Assembly: GCA_043747685.1 (NCBI GenBank)
Contig: JAYTOR010000085.1
Span: 1 to 39,989, forward strand
Length of the DNA stretch: 39,989 nucleotides
Reading direction: 5' to 3'
From: JANXUF01 sp043747685
GTDB taxonomy: Bacteria; Actinomycetota; Acidimicrobiia; Acidimicrobiales; Ilumatobacteraceae
Part shown: in pieces, positions 23,185 to 31,743 of the stretch
Layout of the letters: each line of letters starts with the position of its first letter
How positions within the stretch are numbered: the first letter of the stretch is position 1
Notes under the pieces: generated by a model
What the model saw: the letters and a program-made list of their open reading frames with translations, nothing else
What the model was told of the DNA's origin: nothing
Database searches by the model: none
Made by a program: the position numbers and the translations under genes

Positions 23185-23655
23185 TCACTTTTTCGGAGCC
23201 TGGCCGCAGTCCTGGAGGCCGAGTTCGATGGCTCGGTGGTAGACCGTTGGCATCGCCCCGGCACCGGACAGCATCGCTTCTGGGTTCGATTTGGCCTCGG
23301 TGATCGCCTGCTTGAACTGCGTCAGCCAGGCAGTCACCTTGGAGGCGATCTCCTTCGGCGGCGTCAACGCGCCGACGGCGGCGGCGGTGTGGCTGTAGAG
23401 CGGAACGACCGTGCCGGTGATCCACTGCTGTTGCTGCTGCACTGTCGGGCTGTCTCCCAGCGCGACGGCAGCGGCGGCGATCGTTGCGGTGTCGGCTTTG
23501 CAGATCGCGTCGGCCTGTTGGATGAACTGATCCTGCGTAAGCGGCACCGTCGCCGTCGTTGTCGCCGTGGTCGATCCGCATGCTGCCCCACCGACGATCG
23601 CCACGACGGAGATGATGACGGAGATGATGACGGAGTGCCGGTACCGCAGCTGCAT
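23185..23655 (-). CDS. Small lipoprotein of unknown function
   Basis: 156 aa, not recognised. A signal with repeated SVIISVIISV hydrophobic core ends in lipobox GGAAC (Cys about 26), then a Thr/Ala linker. The mature part is helical (LTQDQFIQQADAICKADT, ASKVTAWLTQFKQAITEAK) with two Cys, one near residue 52 and one near the C-terminus, that could pair. The signal core is encoded by a 12-bp repeat. It lies between the ABC exporter (9-bp gap) and the histidine phosphatase (24-bp gap). Confidence 0.78.
   Translation of the reverse strand: MQLRYRHSVIISVIISVVAIVGGAACGSTTATTTATVPLTQDQFIQQADAICKADTATIAAAAVALGDSPTVQQQQQWITGTVVPLYSHTAAAVGALTPPKEIASKVTAWLTQFKQAITEAKSNPEAMLSGAGAMPTVYHRAIELGLQDCGQAPKK
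23606..23635 (-). repeat. 12-bp repeat coding the lipoprotein signal core
   Basis: Two and a part copies of acggagatgatg encode the repeated VIIS unit of the signal peptide. Period twelve keeps the frame, so copy number would change the hydrophobic length. Confidence 0.6.
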
Positions 23656-23664
23656 ACGCCGAGG

Positions 23665-25506
23665 TTACGGGCCGACGACGCCCGCAGCGGGGGCATCGCC
23701 GTTGATCGCCGATCCTGTCGCCGCCAACCAGGCCTCGAACAATCCGGCATACGTGCCATCAGCGGCCAATAGTTCTGCATGGCTACCGTCTTCGACCTTG
23801 CTGCCGTGGTCCATCACGATGATTCGTTCGGCGCGAGCCGCTGTCGACAGGCGATGGGCGATGGCGATCGTCGTTCGGCCCTCGCTGAGACGGTCCATCG
23901 CCCTGGCGAAGCGGGTTTCGGTGAGCGGGTCGACCGACGAGGTCGCTTCGTCGAGCAGCAGCACGTCTGGACGCGCCAGATAGGCCCGGGCGAGGGCGAC
24001 GAGTTGACGTTCGCCCGCCGAAAGTTGGGTGCCGCGTTCGCCCACCTCCGTCGCCAGACCGGTCGGTAGCGACGCCAGCCAATCACCGAGACCGAGTTCC
24101 TCGAAAGCCTGCTCGATCCCCTCTTGCGAAACGCCTGGCTGGGCGAAGGCGAGATTGGCCTCGATGGTGTCGTCGAACAGAAACGGTTCCTGGGGCACCA
24201 TCATCAACCGCCTGCGCAGATCGTCGTTGGCGACGCGTCGCAGGTCGACGTTGCCGAGGAAAACCTCACCGCCTGTCGGGTCGGCGAGCCTGGCGATCAA
24301 CAGCGCCAGCGTGCTCTTTCCGGAGCCCGTCGCGCCGACGATCGCGATTCGCTCACCGGGAGCGATGTCGATGTCGACGTCGCGCAATGCCATCTCCCCG
24401 ACGTCTTCTGCACCGGGACGCGGCCGGTAGGCAAAATCGACGTGACGGACATGGACACCGAGCGGTTCTGATGGCAGCCGGATCGGGTCGATCGCGTCCG
24501 GCGGACCAGCTGGAATGTCGAGGACCGCCAGGATCCGGCGGAAGCCGGCAACGGCAGCCTGTGTCTGGTCGAGGATCTCGGTGAACTCGGCGATCGGTTC
24601 GAGGAAGCGGTACGTCAGGAAGATGAAGCCGATCAAGGCACCGGCGGTCAGCCCGCTGTTCGGCCCGAGGGCAACGCCGACGGAGACGACACCGCCGATC
24701 GTGATCGCCGAGAAGACGGCTCCAGACGGGAACAGGAAGGCTCCGATCACGCCGGCTTTGATCTGTGCGTCGGCACGTCGTTTCGCCGAGCCGCGTACCC
24801 GGCGCGACATTTCAACGGTGGCGTCGTAGGCACGGAACGTCGCTGATCCCGTGATCAGTTCCGACACTGCTCCGAGCATCGCCGCGTTCTCGTTGCGAGA
24901 TTTGTCGTACGCCCTGACGAGGCGGCCCTGGACCTTACGTAGCACCCAGATCAACGGTGCGGCGACGACGAAGGCAACGAGCGCCAGCACCCAGTTGTAG
25001 GCGAGCATCACGCCGGCGACGAGGATCATCAGCGTGCCGTCGAGCAGCCAGGCCACACTGCCCCACCGGAAGAAATCACTGAGCGTCTCGATGTCGGAAG
25101 TGACGCGCGAGACGAGCGCACCTCGGCGCTCGTCGACGTGTTCTGCGAGGCTCAACCGATGGATGTGTTCGAAGAGACGCACTCGCAGGCTATAGAGCGC
25201 GTCCTCGCTGCGATAGCCGAGGCGAGCGACCGCTGCGCGTTGAGCGACCGAGGTGATGATGACGACGGCGACGCCGATCAGGGCGATGACGCCGATGAGT
25301 CCGACATCGATCTTGTCCTTTTTGAAACCGCGATCGATCGCCTGTTGGATGAGAATCGGCACCGTGACCCGTCCGACGGCACCGATCATCGCGTAAGCCA
25401 CCGTTCGTCCGATGCCGACGGCGAACTCGGGAGCGGCCTTCACGCCCCGGCTGATCGCCTTGACGGCGCCGAGCTGTTCGACCTCGGTCGTCTTGACGGT
25501 GGTCAT
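23665..25506 (-). CDS. ABC exporter half-transporter (TMD-NBD), catalytic-site subunit
   Basis: 613 aa. Six-TM exporter domain (about 25-330) with the coupling-loop region EHIHRLSLAEHVDERRGALVSRVTSD, then NBD: Walker A GATGSGKST, Q-loop VPQEPFLFDDTIEANL, signature altered to LSAGERQ, Walker B VLLLDEATSSVD (intact catalytic Glu), H-loop IAHRL. Together with the upstream half-transporter it should form a heterodimer exporting lipids, drugs or peptides; substrate unknown. ATG 25506 overlaps the partner's stop (ATGA), so the subunits are coupled. Confidence 0.92.
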   Translation of the reverse strand: MTTVKTTEVEQLGAVKAISRGVKAAPEFAVGIGRTVAYAMIGAVGRVTVPILIQQAIDRGFKKDKIDVGLIGVIALIGVAVVIITSVAQRAAVARLGYRSEDALYSLRVRLFEHIHRLSLAEHVDERRGALVSRVTSDIETLSDFFRWGSVAWLLDGTLMILVAGVMLAYNWVLALVAFVVAAPLIWVLRKVQGRLVRAYDKSRNENAAMLGAVSELITGSATFRAYDATVEMSRRVRGSAKRRADAQIKAGVIGAFLFPSGAVFSAITIGGVVSVGVALGPNSGLTAGALIGFIFLTYRFLEPIAEFTEILDQTQAAVAGFRRILAVLDIPAGPPDAIDPIRLPSEPLGVHVRHVDFAYRPRPGAEDVGEMALRDVDIDIAPGERIAIVGATGSGKSTLALLIARLADPTGGEVFLGNVDLRRVANDDLRRRLMMVPQEPFLFDDTIEANLAFAQPGVSQEGIEQAFEELGLGDWLASLPTGLATEVGERGTQLSAGERQLVALARAYLARPDVLLLDEATSSVDPLTETRFARAMDRLSEGRTTIAIAHRLSTAARAERIIVMDHGSKVEDGSHAELLAADGTYAGLFEAWLAATGSAINGDAPAAGVVGP

Positions 25507-27302
25507 GGAGCTCTCGCAGCGACAGGCTCATCGGTCGGCGCCTCCGACAGCAACGCGCGGTCGTCGTCGTAGGCAGCGACGAGGTCGGCGTAGGCAGCGA
25601 TCGTGGCGAGCAGGTACTCGTGCGTACCCTGGGCGACGATGCGGCCGGACTCGATGAAGGCAACCTCGTCGGCCAGCGCGATCGTCGAAGGGCGCGAGGC
25701 GACGACGATGGTCGTCGTCGTCGAGAAGTCGCGCTTGAGGTTGTAGAGGATCTTGCCTTCCGTGCCCGGGTCGAGCGCTGACGTCGTGTCGTCGAGCAGC
25801 AAGACGCTCGGCTGGCGGATCAATGCCCTGGCCAGGGCGATCCGCTGACGTTGCCCGCCGGAGAGACTGACGCCACGCTCACCGACCACGGTGTCGATCC
25901 CGTCCGGCAGTTCACTGATGAACTCGTTCGCTTCCGACGCCGCCAGCGCCATCGAGAGTGCCGCAGGATCGAAGGTGGCACCGAGCGTCAGATTGTCGCG
26001 CAGTGTCGTCGCCAGCAGGAACGGTTCCTGGAAAACAAGACAGCAGCGACCGGGCTCGCGGCCAACGGTGCCGGATGCTGCCGGCATCAGGCCGGCAATC
26101 AATTCGAGCAACGTCGTCTTTCCCGAACCCGTTGTACCGACGAGCGCGAGCGTCTTTCCGGCCGGCGCGATCAGATCGACGCTGCTGAGCACGTCCCGAT
26201 CGTCCTCGAAACTGAAGTGAACATCGCTCAGGCGGACACCGCCGGCGAGCTCGAGGACGACGATCGAGTGAGCGGGATCAGGAAGTTCTGCGTCGTCGAG
26301 TACTGATCGGACACGGTCGTATCCGGCGAGCGAGTGCGGAAGTTCCGAGAGGGCGAAGCCGATGAGGCGCAGTGGTAGCACCAGCAACGTGAACATGAAG
26401 ATGAAACTCGTCATGTCACCGATCGTCAGGGCACCCTGACGGATGCGAAGTGCGCCGAGTACGAGCAGCCCGATATTGGCGAGCGTCGGAAGCGCATCGA
26501 GCAGCGTTTCGAACGTCGCCCTGAGGGAGACCGCCTGCATCCGTGAGGCCCGAAGGCTGCCGGCGATGCTCGCCAGCCGCTCGGTCTCGCGCCCTTCTGC
26601 GCCGAACGCCTTGACGACCATGACACCGTCGAAACTCTCGTAGACCGCCGTCGAAAGCCGACCGAGGTGATGTTGCGCATCGTCATAGAAGCGCTCGACG
26701 CGATGCTGGTACACCGTGTTGAGGATGACGATCAGCGGGAAGAGCATCACGGCGGCGCCGCCGAGGATCAGGTCAGTGCTCAAGAGTCGGATGGACGACA
26801 GCACGATCAACAGCACCGTGCTGCTGGCGAAGGGCAGCGGACCGAGGATATTGATCGCCGCTTCGACGTCGACGCCGGCGCGGGCAACGAGGTCGCCCGT
26901 CTGCTCCTGCTGGTACCAACTGAGTGGCTGGCGCTGCAGTTTGGCGATGATCTGACCCGACATCGTCTGGCCGACTCGCTGCGTCGTGATACCGGCGAAC
27001 GAGCGGCGCACGACGACGCCGACCGCACCGATTACGCCGATGATGACGATCGCCAACGCGCCGCCGACCACTGCGCCGGTACGTACGTGACCCTGATCGA
27101 ATCGGGGCAGGATGACATTGTCGGTGACGCGTTGGACGACGATCGTCGACGCGACCGTGCACACCGCGAACAGCGCAGCACCTGTCACCGCCGTGGCGAA
27201 TGCTGCAGGATGCAGACGAACGTGATGGGCGATGAGCGACGCACCACGCCGATAGGTCCCTCTGCCAGGGGGCGCGCTGACTGACTGCTCCCCCGTAGAC
27301 AC
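25503..27302 (-). CDS. ABC exporter half-transporter (TMD-NBD), degenerate-site subunit
   Basis: 599 aa, first gene of the operon. TMD about 25-320, including QRQPLSWYQQEQTGDLVARAGVD. NBD: Walker A GTTGSGKTT, Q-loop FQEPFLLATTLRDNL, canonical signature LSGGQRQ, but Walker B is VLLLDDTTSALD, with Asp in place of the catalytic Glu, and the H-loop His is replaced (VVASRPSTI, usually xAHRLST). With the partner's LSAGE signature this gives one degenerate and one working ATP site, as in known heterodimeric exporters. GTG 27302 is the start. Confidence 0.9.
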   Translation of the reverse strand: MSTGEQSVSAPPGRGTYRRGASLIAHHVRLHPAAFATAVTGAALFAVCTVASTIVVQRVTDNVILPRFDQGHVRTGAVVGGALAIVIIGVIGAVGVVVRRSFAGITTQRVGQTMSGQIIAKLQRQPLSWYQQEQTGDLVARAGVDVEAAINILGPLPFASSTVLLIVLSSIRLLSTDLILGGAAVMLFPLIVILNTVYQHRVERFYDDAQHHLGRLSTAVYESFDGVMVVKAFGAEGRETERLASIAGSLRASRMQAVSLRATFETLLDALPTLANIGLLVLGALRIRQGALTIGDMTSFIFMFTLLVLPLRLIGFALSELPHSLAGYDRVRSVLDDAELPDPAHSIVVLELAGGVRLSDVHFSFEDDRDVLSSVDLIAPAGKTLALVGTTGSGKTTLLELIAGLMPAASGTVGREPGRCCLVFQEPFLLATTLRDNLTLGATFDPAALSMALAASEANEFISELPDGIDTVVGERGVSLSGGQRQRIALARALIRQPSVLLLDDTTSALDPGTEGKILYNLKRDFSTTTTIVVASRPSTIALADEVAFIESGRIVAQGTHEYLLATIAAYADLVAAYDDDRALLSEAPTDEPVAARAP

Positions 27303-27393
27303 ACCTCGGTTCTATCAAATGGAACGAGATTTCCACGGTCGGATTTCGCGGTCGGCACCGCCCATGCCGCCGTGCACTCGCGGTTCACGTACG

Positions 27394-27909
27394 GTGGACG
27401 ACGTGCATCACGCAGATTTCGGGCTCCTCGTCCTCCGGCTCGTCTTCGGCCTCTTCCTCGCCTGCCACGGCTACAACAAGCTGTTCGGAAAAGGAGGCAT
27501 CAACGGCACGGTCGGCTGGTTCTCGAGCATCGTCATGAAGCCGCCGAAACTCAACGCTTACATGGCCGCCTTCACCGAGATCGGCGCCGGGGTCGGCTTC
27601 GCTGCCGGCTTCCTGACTCCGCTGTGCGCTGGTGCGATCATCGCCCTGATGATCGTCGCCATCGTCGTCGCCCATCGCCACAATGGCTTCTTCATCTTCA
27701 AGCCTGGCCAGGGCTGGGAGTACTGCGCAAGTATCGCCTTCGCAGCATTCGCGCTCGCCACGATCGGCGCAGGACAGTGGTCGATCGACCATGCGCTCGA
27801 CTGGGATGTCCAGCAGTGGTGGGGTGCCGGGATCGCAGCGATCGTCGGTGTCGTTGGAGCGACGCTGCAACTCGTCGCCTGCTACCGTCCGGCACCACCG
27901 ACATCGTGA
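27394..27909 (+). CDS. DoxX family membrane protein
   Basis: About 171 aa, four TM helices. The family pattern LLVLRLVFGLFLACHGYNKLFG (first TM with GxxKLFG) is followed by FTEIGAGVGFAAGFLTPLCAGAIIALMIVAI. DoxX-like proteins are small integral membrane proteins, some linked to redox or thiosulfate:quinone complexes; function here is unknown. The start is uncertain: GTG 27394 is chosen, GTG 27403 and ATG 27364 are in frame, and none has a clear ribosome-binding site. Upstream sequence to 27319 is not family-like. Confidence 0.78.
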   Translation: MDDVHHADFGLLVLRLVFGLFLACHGYNKLFGKGGINGTVGWFSSIVMKPPKLNAYMAAFTEIGAGVGFAAGFLTPLCAGAIIALMIVAIVVAHRHNGFFIFKPGQGWEYCASIAFAAFALATIGAGQWSIDHALDWDVQQWWGAGIAAIVGVVGATLQLVACYRPAPPTS

Positions 27910-28095
27910 CGCAGGACTGACAGGATGCTGAAATTCACCAGCCTGCTCGACGGAGGGTCTCGACGACCTCCACTTTCGCGCTGACCTCTCCCAGCAGCGA
28001 CCACAATTGCGGCTCCCTGTTGAGCGAACCATCGAAATCACTGCGAGGCTGATGGATGTGAACTCGCCCACTGCGCCGATCGATCTGTCCTACTG
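27910..28095. other. Intergenic gap with no supported gene
   Basis: 186 bp between the DoxX gene and the next + strand gene. I see no family-like frame, repeat or strong hairpin; presumably leader and promoter. Confidence 0.4.
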
Positions 28096-28647
28096 ATGAA
28101 GTCGATGAATGTCGTCGAGCGGCTCGAGGTCAGTGTCGAGCGGCGCCGAAACTGGATCAAGCCGATCATCATCGTCTGCATCGCCCTGATCCTCGTGATG
28201 TGGGCCTACATCTTCCTTTTGGCACCGAAGAACGCTGCCGGCACCATCGAAGACACTGCCTGGACGACGTCCGCTGAGAAAACCTGCGCAGCGGCCAACG
28301 CACAGATCGCCGCGCTGCCGTTCGTCAATCCTGCGGACAACACTCCCGGCGGTCTCAGAGCCCGGGGTGAATCCGTCGCCGAAGGCAACGTGATCATCAC
28401 CAAGATGCTCGACACGCTCGCCGCCACTCCACCAACGTCCATCGTCGGCAGGACGATCGTCTCGAAGTGGCTCGGCGACTGGCACACCTTCCTTCAGGAC
28501 CGTGTGAACTATGCCACGGGACTGATCGCCGGCACGACGACCAAGTTCGGAGAGACGCAGATCGACAATGCGCCGATCTCCGACTTCATCGGCGTGATCG
28601 CCGATCAGAACAATATGGCTGCCTGCTCGACAATCCCGCTCACATAG
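28096..28647 (+). CDS. Single-pass membrane-anchored hypothetical protein
   Basis: 183 aa, not recognised. Residues about 1-22 are basic and cytoplasmic (VERRRNWIKP), TM about 23-43 (IIIVCIALILVMWAYIFLLA), and the rest is probably extracytoplasmic with two Cys (in EKTCAAANAQ and AACSTIPLT, near the start and end of the domain) that could form a disulfide. Possibly ATG 28105 instead of 28096. Hydrophilic, helix-rich body; no catalytic motif seen. It ends at a hairpin shared with the convergent acetyltransferase gene. Confidence 0.72.
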   Translation: MKSMNVVERLEVSVERRRNWIKPIIIVCIALILVMWAYIFLLAPKNAAGTIEDTAWTTSAEKTCAAANAQIAALPFVNPADNTPGGLRARGESVAEGNVIITKMLDTLAATPPTSIVGRTIVSKWLGDWHTFLQDRVNYATGLIAGTTTKFGETQIDNAPISDFIGVIADQNNMAACSTIPLT

Positions 28648-28651
28648 GGCC

Positions 28652-28668
28652 GGCCGGACACACCGGCC
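28652..28668. terminator. Short GC hairpin between convergent genes
   Basis: ggccgg-acaca-ccggcc forms a 6-bp stem with a 5-nt loop, between the hypothetical (+) and the acetyltransferase (-), touching the latter's stop. Could be a bidirectional terminator. Confidence 0.5.
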
Positions 28669-29375
28669 TACACGAGGTCGGTGCGCTGCCAACCCTTACC
28701 GTTGGCGTAGCGGCGAACGACTTTCGCGGGTGACCCGACGGCGACACAGAAGTCGGGGAGTTCACCCGCCACCACCGAATTGGCACCGACTGTCACGTGT
28801 CTGCCGATCCGTGCGCCGGGGAGCACCACCGTGCCGTATCCGAGCCACGAACCGTCGCCGATCGTGACCGCTCGTTCCGGCATCGTCTGCTGCGAAATAG
28901 GCCTCGTCACATCCTCGTAGCCGTGGTTCTGGTCGGTGATATAGACGTGATGTCCTGTCCATACGTCGTCGCCGATCTCGATCCCGAGATGCCCGACGAT
29001 GCCGCTGCCCTTGCCGATCAGGCACCGATCACCGATCCTCACGACCGGGTCGGTGAGGCACTGCTGCCCTGGCATCATCCCAGCTGACAACGTCACCTGC
29101 GGCCCGATCATCGTGCCGGCACCGATGTGGATGTAGCGCTCGTTGAAGATCGTGTTCGGCGGGAAGCAGATGACGCTGCCGGCGCCGAATCGTCCGAAGC
29201 GACGGCCGCGCACCGTGTCCGGGCCGACCGCCCCGTACAGCCCGATCAACTCCCACGTGCGGTGGATGGCTTCACCCGCTGCTCGTCGTCCAGCGGCCTT
29301 CAGTTGCATATGTCGGCGAGCCACGAAGCGACGACCGCCAGCGAGCCTGTTGATCTGCTGAGAGTCGCCCGGCAC
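28668..29375 (-). CDS. Hexapeptide-repeat (left-handed beta-helix) acyltransferase
   Basis: 235 aa. From about residue 55, hexapeptide turns (IGAGTMIGPQVTL, IGDRCLIGKGSGIVG, IEIGDDVWTGHH, IGDGSWLGYGTVVLPGARIGRHVTVGANSVV) build a LbH domain, closing with the typical VGSPAKVVRRY. A catalytic-like His is in DQNHGYEDV. These enzymes transfer acetyl from CoA to sugars or envelope glycans; the acceptor is unknown. GTG 29375 is the start. Probably a trimer. Its promoter must lie in the 39-bp gap shared with the divergent carboxylesterase. Confidence 0.86.
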   Translation of the reverse strand: MPGDSQQINRLAGGRRFVARRHMQLKAAGRRAAGEAIHRTWELIGLYGAVGPDTVRGRRFGRFGAGSVICFPPNTIFNERYIHIGAGTMIGPQVTLSAGMMPGQQCLTDPVVRIGDRCLIGKGSGIVGHLGIEIGDDVWTGHHVYITDQNHGYEDVTRPISQQTMPERAVTIGDGSWLGYGTVVLPGARIGRHVTVGANSVVAGELPDFCVAVGSPAKVVRRYANGKGWQRTDLV

Positions 29376-29414
29376 GGCGAGCAGCCTACGGGAAAGTGCC
29401 GCTACCGTCGTTTT

Positions 29415-30905
29415 ATGGCGATTCCGAAGATCAAGGCGACTCCGACGGTCAGGGCGACGGCCCGCACCGGCACGTATCTCGGCACCGAGTTCAACGACAC
29501 CGCAGTCTTTGCGGGCATCCGTTTCGCAACGGCTGAGCGGTTCATGGCGCCGATACCCGTCGCTGACTCGGACGAGACGATCGAAGCACTGACCTACGGT
29601 GCCCAGGCACCGCAGTTACTCAGCCCGATCGAGCAGATGCTCGGGGCGGGCGACTTGGCGATGTCAGAGGACTGCCATTTCCTCAACGTCTACACGCCGT
29701 CAGCCGATGATGGCCGCCGGCCGGTGCTCGTCTGGATTCACGGCGGGGCGTTCACCAGCGGTGGCGGGGCGATGTCGTGGTACCACGGCTCGTCGCTCGC
29801 ACGTCGCGGAGACGTCGTCGTGGTGACGATCAACTACCGACTCGGGGCGCTCGGCTTTCTCGACCTCGGTTCGCTGGCCGGCGCCAAATTCGCCGACGCC
29901 GGGAACCTCGGACTACTCGATCAGCTCACCGCGTTTCAGTGGATTCAGGACAATATCGGCGCCTTCGGAGGAAATCCGGACAATGTCACTGTCTTCGGCG
30001 AATCTGCCGGCGGCGCGAGCGTCGTTGCCCTGCTCGGATCGTCGGCGAGTCACGGACTGTTCCATCGAGCGATAGCGATGAGCCCATCGCTCACGCAACT
30101 GCGCACTGCGGAACGCTCCCACGAAGCCGCTGAGCAATTCGTAGCAGCAACCGGCGTCTCCATCGACGGACTGCTGACGCTGCCGGTCGAACAACTCCTG
30201 CAGGCACAGGCGTCGCTGCTCAGCAATTTCGTCCTCGGGGTCACGTCGTTCTCCCCGTCACCGACGGGCTCGCTGTTCGACGGTGATCCGCTGGACGGTG
30301 CCGTGCGCAACCCGATCCCGCTGCTGATCGGCACCAATCGCGACGAGATGCTGCTGTACGCACAATTCGATCCGGAGACCCGCAATCTCGATGCTGCCGG
30401 ACTGCTGAGCCGCGCCAACAGGACGTTCGGCGAAGCTCGCGCGGTTCGGGCGGTCGAGTTGTACAACGAGTTCCGCAGCCATGACACCCCGGCGCGGCTG
30501 TCAGCGGCGATGGTCACCGACGAAACGTTCCGCGCTCCTGCATGGCGGCTTGCGCAGCGGCGGATCGAGCAGTCCAACCGGACGTGGATGTACTGGTTCA
30601 CGTGGCCGACGCCGGCGCTCGGCGGTGGACTCGGGGCATGCCACGCCCTCGATCTGCCGTTCACGTTCCACAATCTCGATCGCCAGAACGTCGACATGTT
30701 CACGGGAACGAGCCCAGACCGTCTTGCGGTCGCCGATGCAGTGTCCGGAGCTGTGCTCGGTTTCGCCGCTGCCGGAGATCCCGGCTGGCCGGCGTACGAG
30801 GCCGGAACACGGGCGACGAAGCAGTTCGATGTCCATTCGCCGGTGCTCGCCGATCCGGAGTCAGCAGTTCGCCAACTGTGGCTCGCCGACGAAACAGTCG
30901 CCTAG
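29415..30905 (+). CDS. Carboxylesterase/lipase family protein (type B)
   Basis: 496 aa, alpha/beta hydrolase of the carboxylesterase type B family, cytoplasmic (no signal). Motifs: GIRFATAERF (early GIPYA-type), SEDCHFLNVYTP, oxyanion hole VWIHGGAFTSGGG, nucleophile VFGESAGGAS, late acid region GTNRDEMLL, and terminal His in GACHALDLPFTF. Hydrolyses carboxylic esters; physiological substrate unknown. ATG 29415 follows directly after a putative leader; the frame open to 29127 crosses the opposite-strand acetyltransferase and is not used. Confidence 0.9.
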   Translation: MAIPKIKATPTVRATARTGTYLGTEFNDTAVFAGIRFATAERFMAPIPVADSDETIEALTYGAQAPQLLSPIEQMLGAGDLAMSEDCHFLNVYTPSADDGRRPVLVWIHGGAFTSGGGAMSWYHGSSLARRGDVVVVTINYRLGALGFLDLGSLAGAKFADAGNLGLLDQLTAFQWIQDNIGAFGGNPDNVTVFGESAGGASVVALLGSSASHGLFHRAIAMSPSLTQLRTAERSHEAAEQFVAATGVSIDGLLTLPVEQLLQAQASLLSNFVLGVTSFSPSPTGSLFDGDPLDGAVRNPIPLLIGTNRDEMLLYAQFDPETRNLDAAGLLSRANRTFGEARAVRAVELYNEFRSHDTPARLSAAMVTDETFRAPAWRLAQRRIEQSNRTWMYWFTWPTPALGGGLGACHALDLPFTFHNLDRQNVDMFTGTSPDRLAVADAVSGAVLGFAAAGDPGWPAYEAGTRATKQFDVHSPVLADPESAVRQLWLADETVA

Positions 30906-30945
30906 TCGAAGGGACCGGTTCTGCGGGTTTTTGGCGGGCAGACGG

Positions 30946-31743
30946 TCAGCTCCTGACGACCCACACCGACAGGATCAGGGCGACGACGTTGAGCATCGCG
31001 TGGGCAAGAATCGTCGGCCCTATTCGCCGCAGCAGATAGGCGGCACCGCCGAATACCGCGCCGATCGAACCGAGCAGGATCACCAATCCGATATTGCCGA
31101 GCCCGCGTTCCGGACCGATGTGGGCGAGGCCGAACAGCGCGCCCTGTAGGCCGATCGCCAACGCCGTCGGCATCGAGGAGAGGAAGCTGCGCATGATCAG
31201 CCCACGGAAGATCAGTTCCTCGACGAATGGCGCAGCGATCACTGCGCTGATGGCGACTGCCAGGAGCACGTCATGGTGTCCGCGCAACGTCTTCAGCCCA
31301 GTGGTGTTCGACTTCAACGGGATCTTCGTGGCGATGACGATCGCTCCGACAACGATCTCGGCGACGAACGCCGACAGCCAAACCAGTGGGCCCCAACCAG
31401 CGTCGATCCAGCGGATCCTGAAGCCGTAGTCGTCAGCGAAACTCCCCGTGCCCCAGCGACGACTGGCGCACAGGAGGTAGGCGACCATCGGTCCGTACCC
31501 GACGACCGTCGATATCGCCACCAGCCCAGCGAGCGGAAGATGCCCACTGACGATCTGCAGCAGCACCCGCTCGACAACGAGCGCGACCACGACAACGACG
31601 ATGGCGAAGTAGGCCGCCGGCAGCGGCATCGTGGGGAGCGACTCGGCCGGTGCCGAACCATCGTGGACATCCGGCGCAAACCACCCAGGGGGGGAGTTCG
31701 GCGCAGCCCACGGCGAAGGTCTGAACTTCGGCGGCTCTAGCAC
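30946..31743 (-). CDS. CPBP family intramembrane metalloprotease
   Basis: About 265 aa. A Pro-rich cytoplasmic head (PPGWFAPD) is typical of actinobacterial CPBP proteins, followed by several TMs and the CPBP (CAAX/Abi) catalytic motifs EELIFRGLIMR (EExxxR), FGLAHIGPERG (FxxxH), and HAMLN (HxxxN/B). Probably cleaves membrane substrates; the target is unknown. Start: GTG 31743 overlaps the M1 peptidase stop by a few bases and gives the Pro-rich head; ATG 31629 would start right before TM1. No clear ribosome-binding site, so coupling to the upstream gene is likely. Confidence 0.85.
   Translation of the reverse strand: MLEPPKFRPSPWAAPNSPPGWFAPDVHDGSAPAESLPTMPLPAAYFAIVVVVVALVVERVLLQIVSGHLPLAGLVAISTVVGYGPMVAYLLCASRRWGTGSFADDYGFRIRWIDAGWGPLVWLSAFVAEIVVGAIVIATKIPLKSNTTGLKTLRGHHDVLLAVAISAVIAAPFVEELIFRGLIMRSFLSSMPTALAIGLQGALFGLAHIGPERGLGNIGLVILLGSIGAVFGGAAYLLRRIGPTILAHAMLNVVALILSVWVVRS

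Noticed and set aside
29127..29414. Extended N-terminus of the carboxylesterase
   Set aside because: The region is the opposite strand of the acetyltransferase gene; the esterase domain begins right after ATG 29415.
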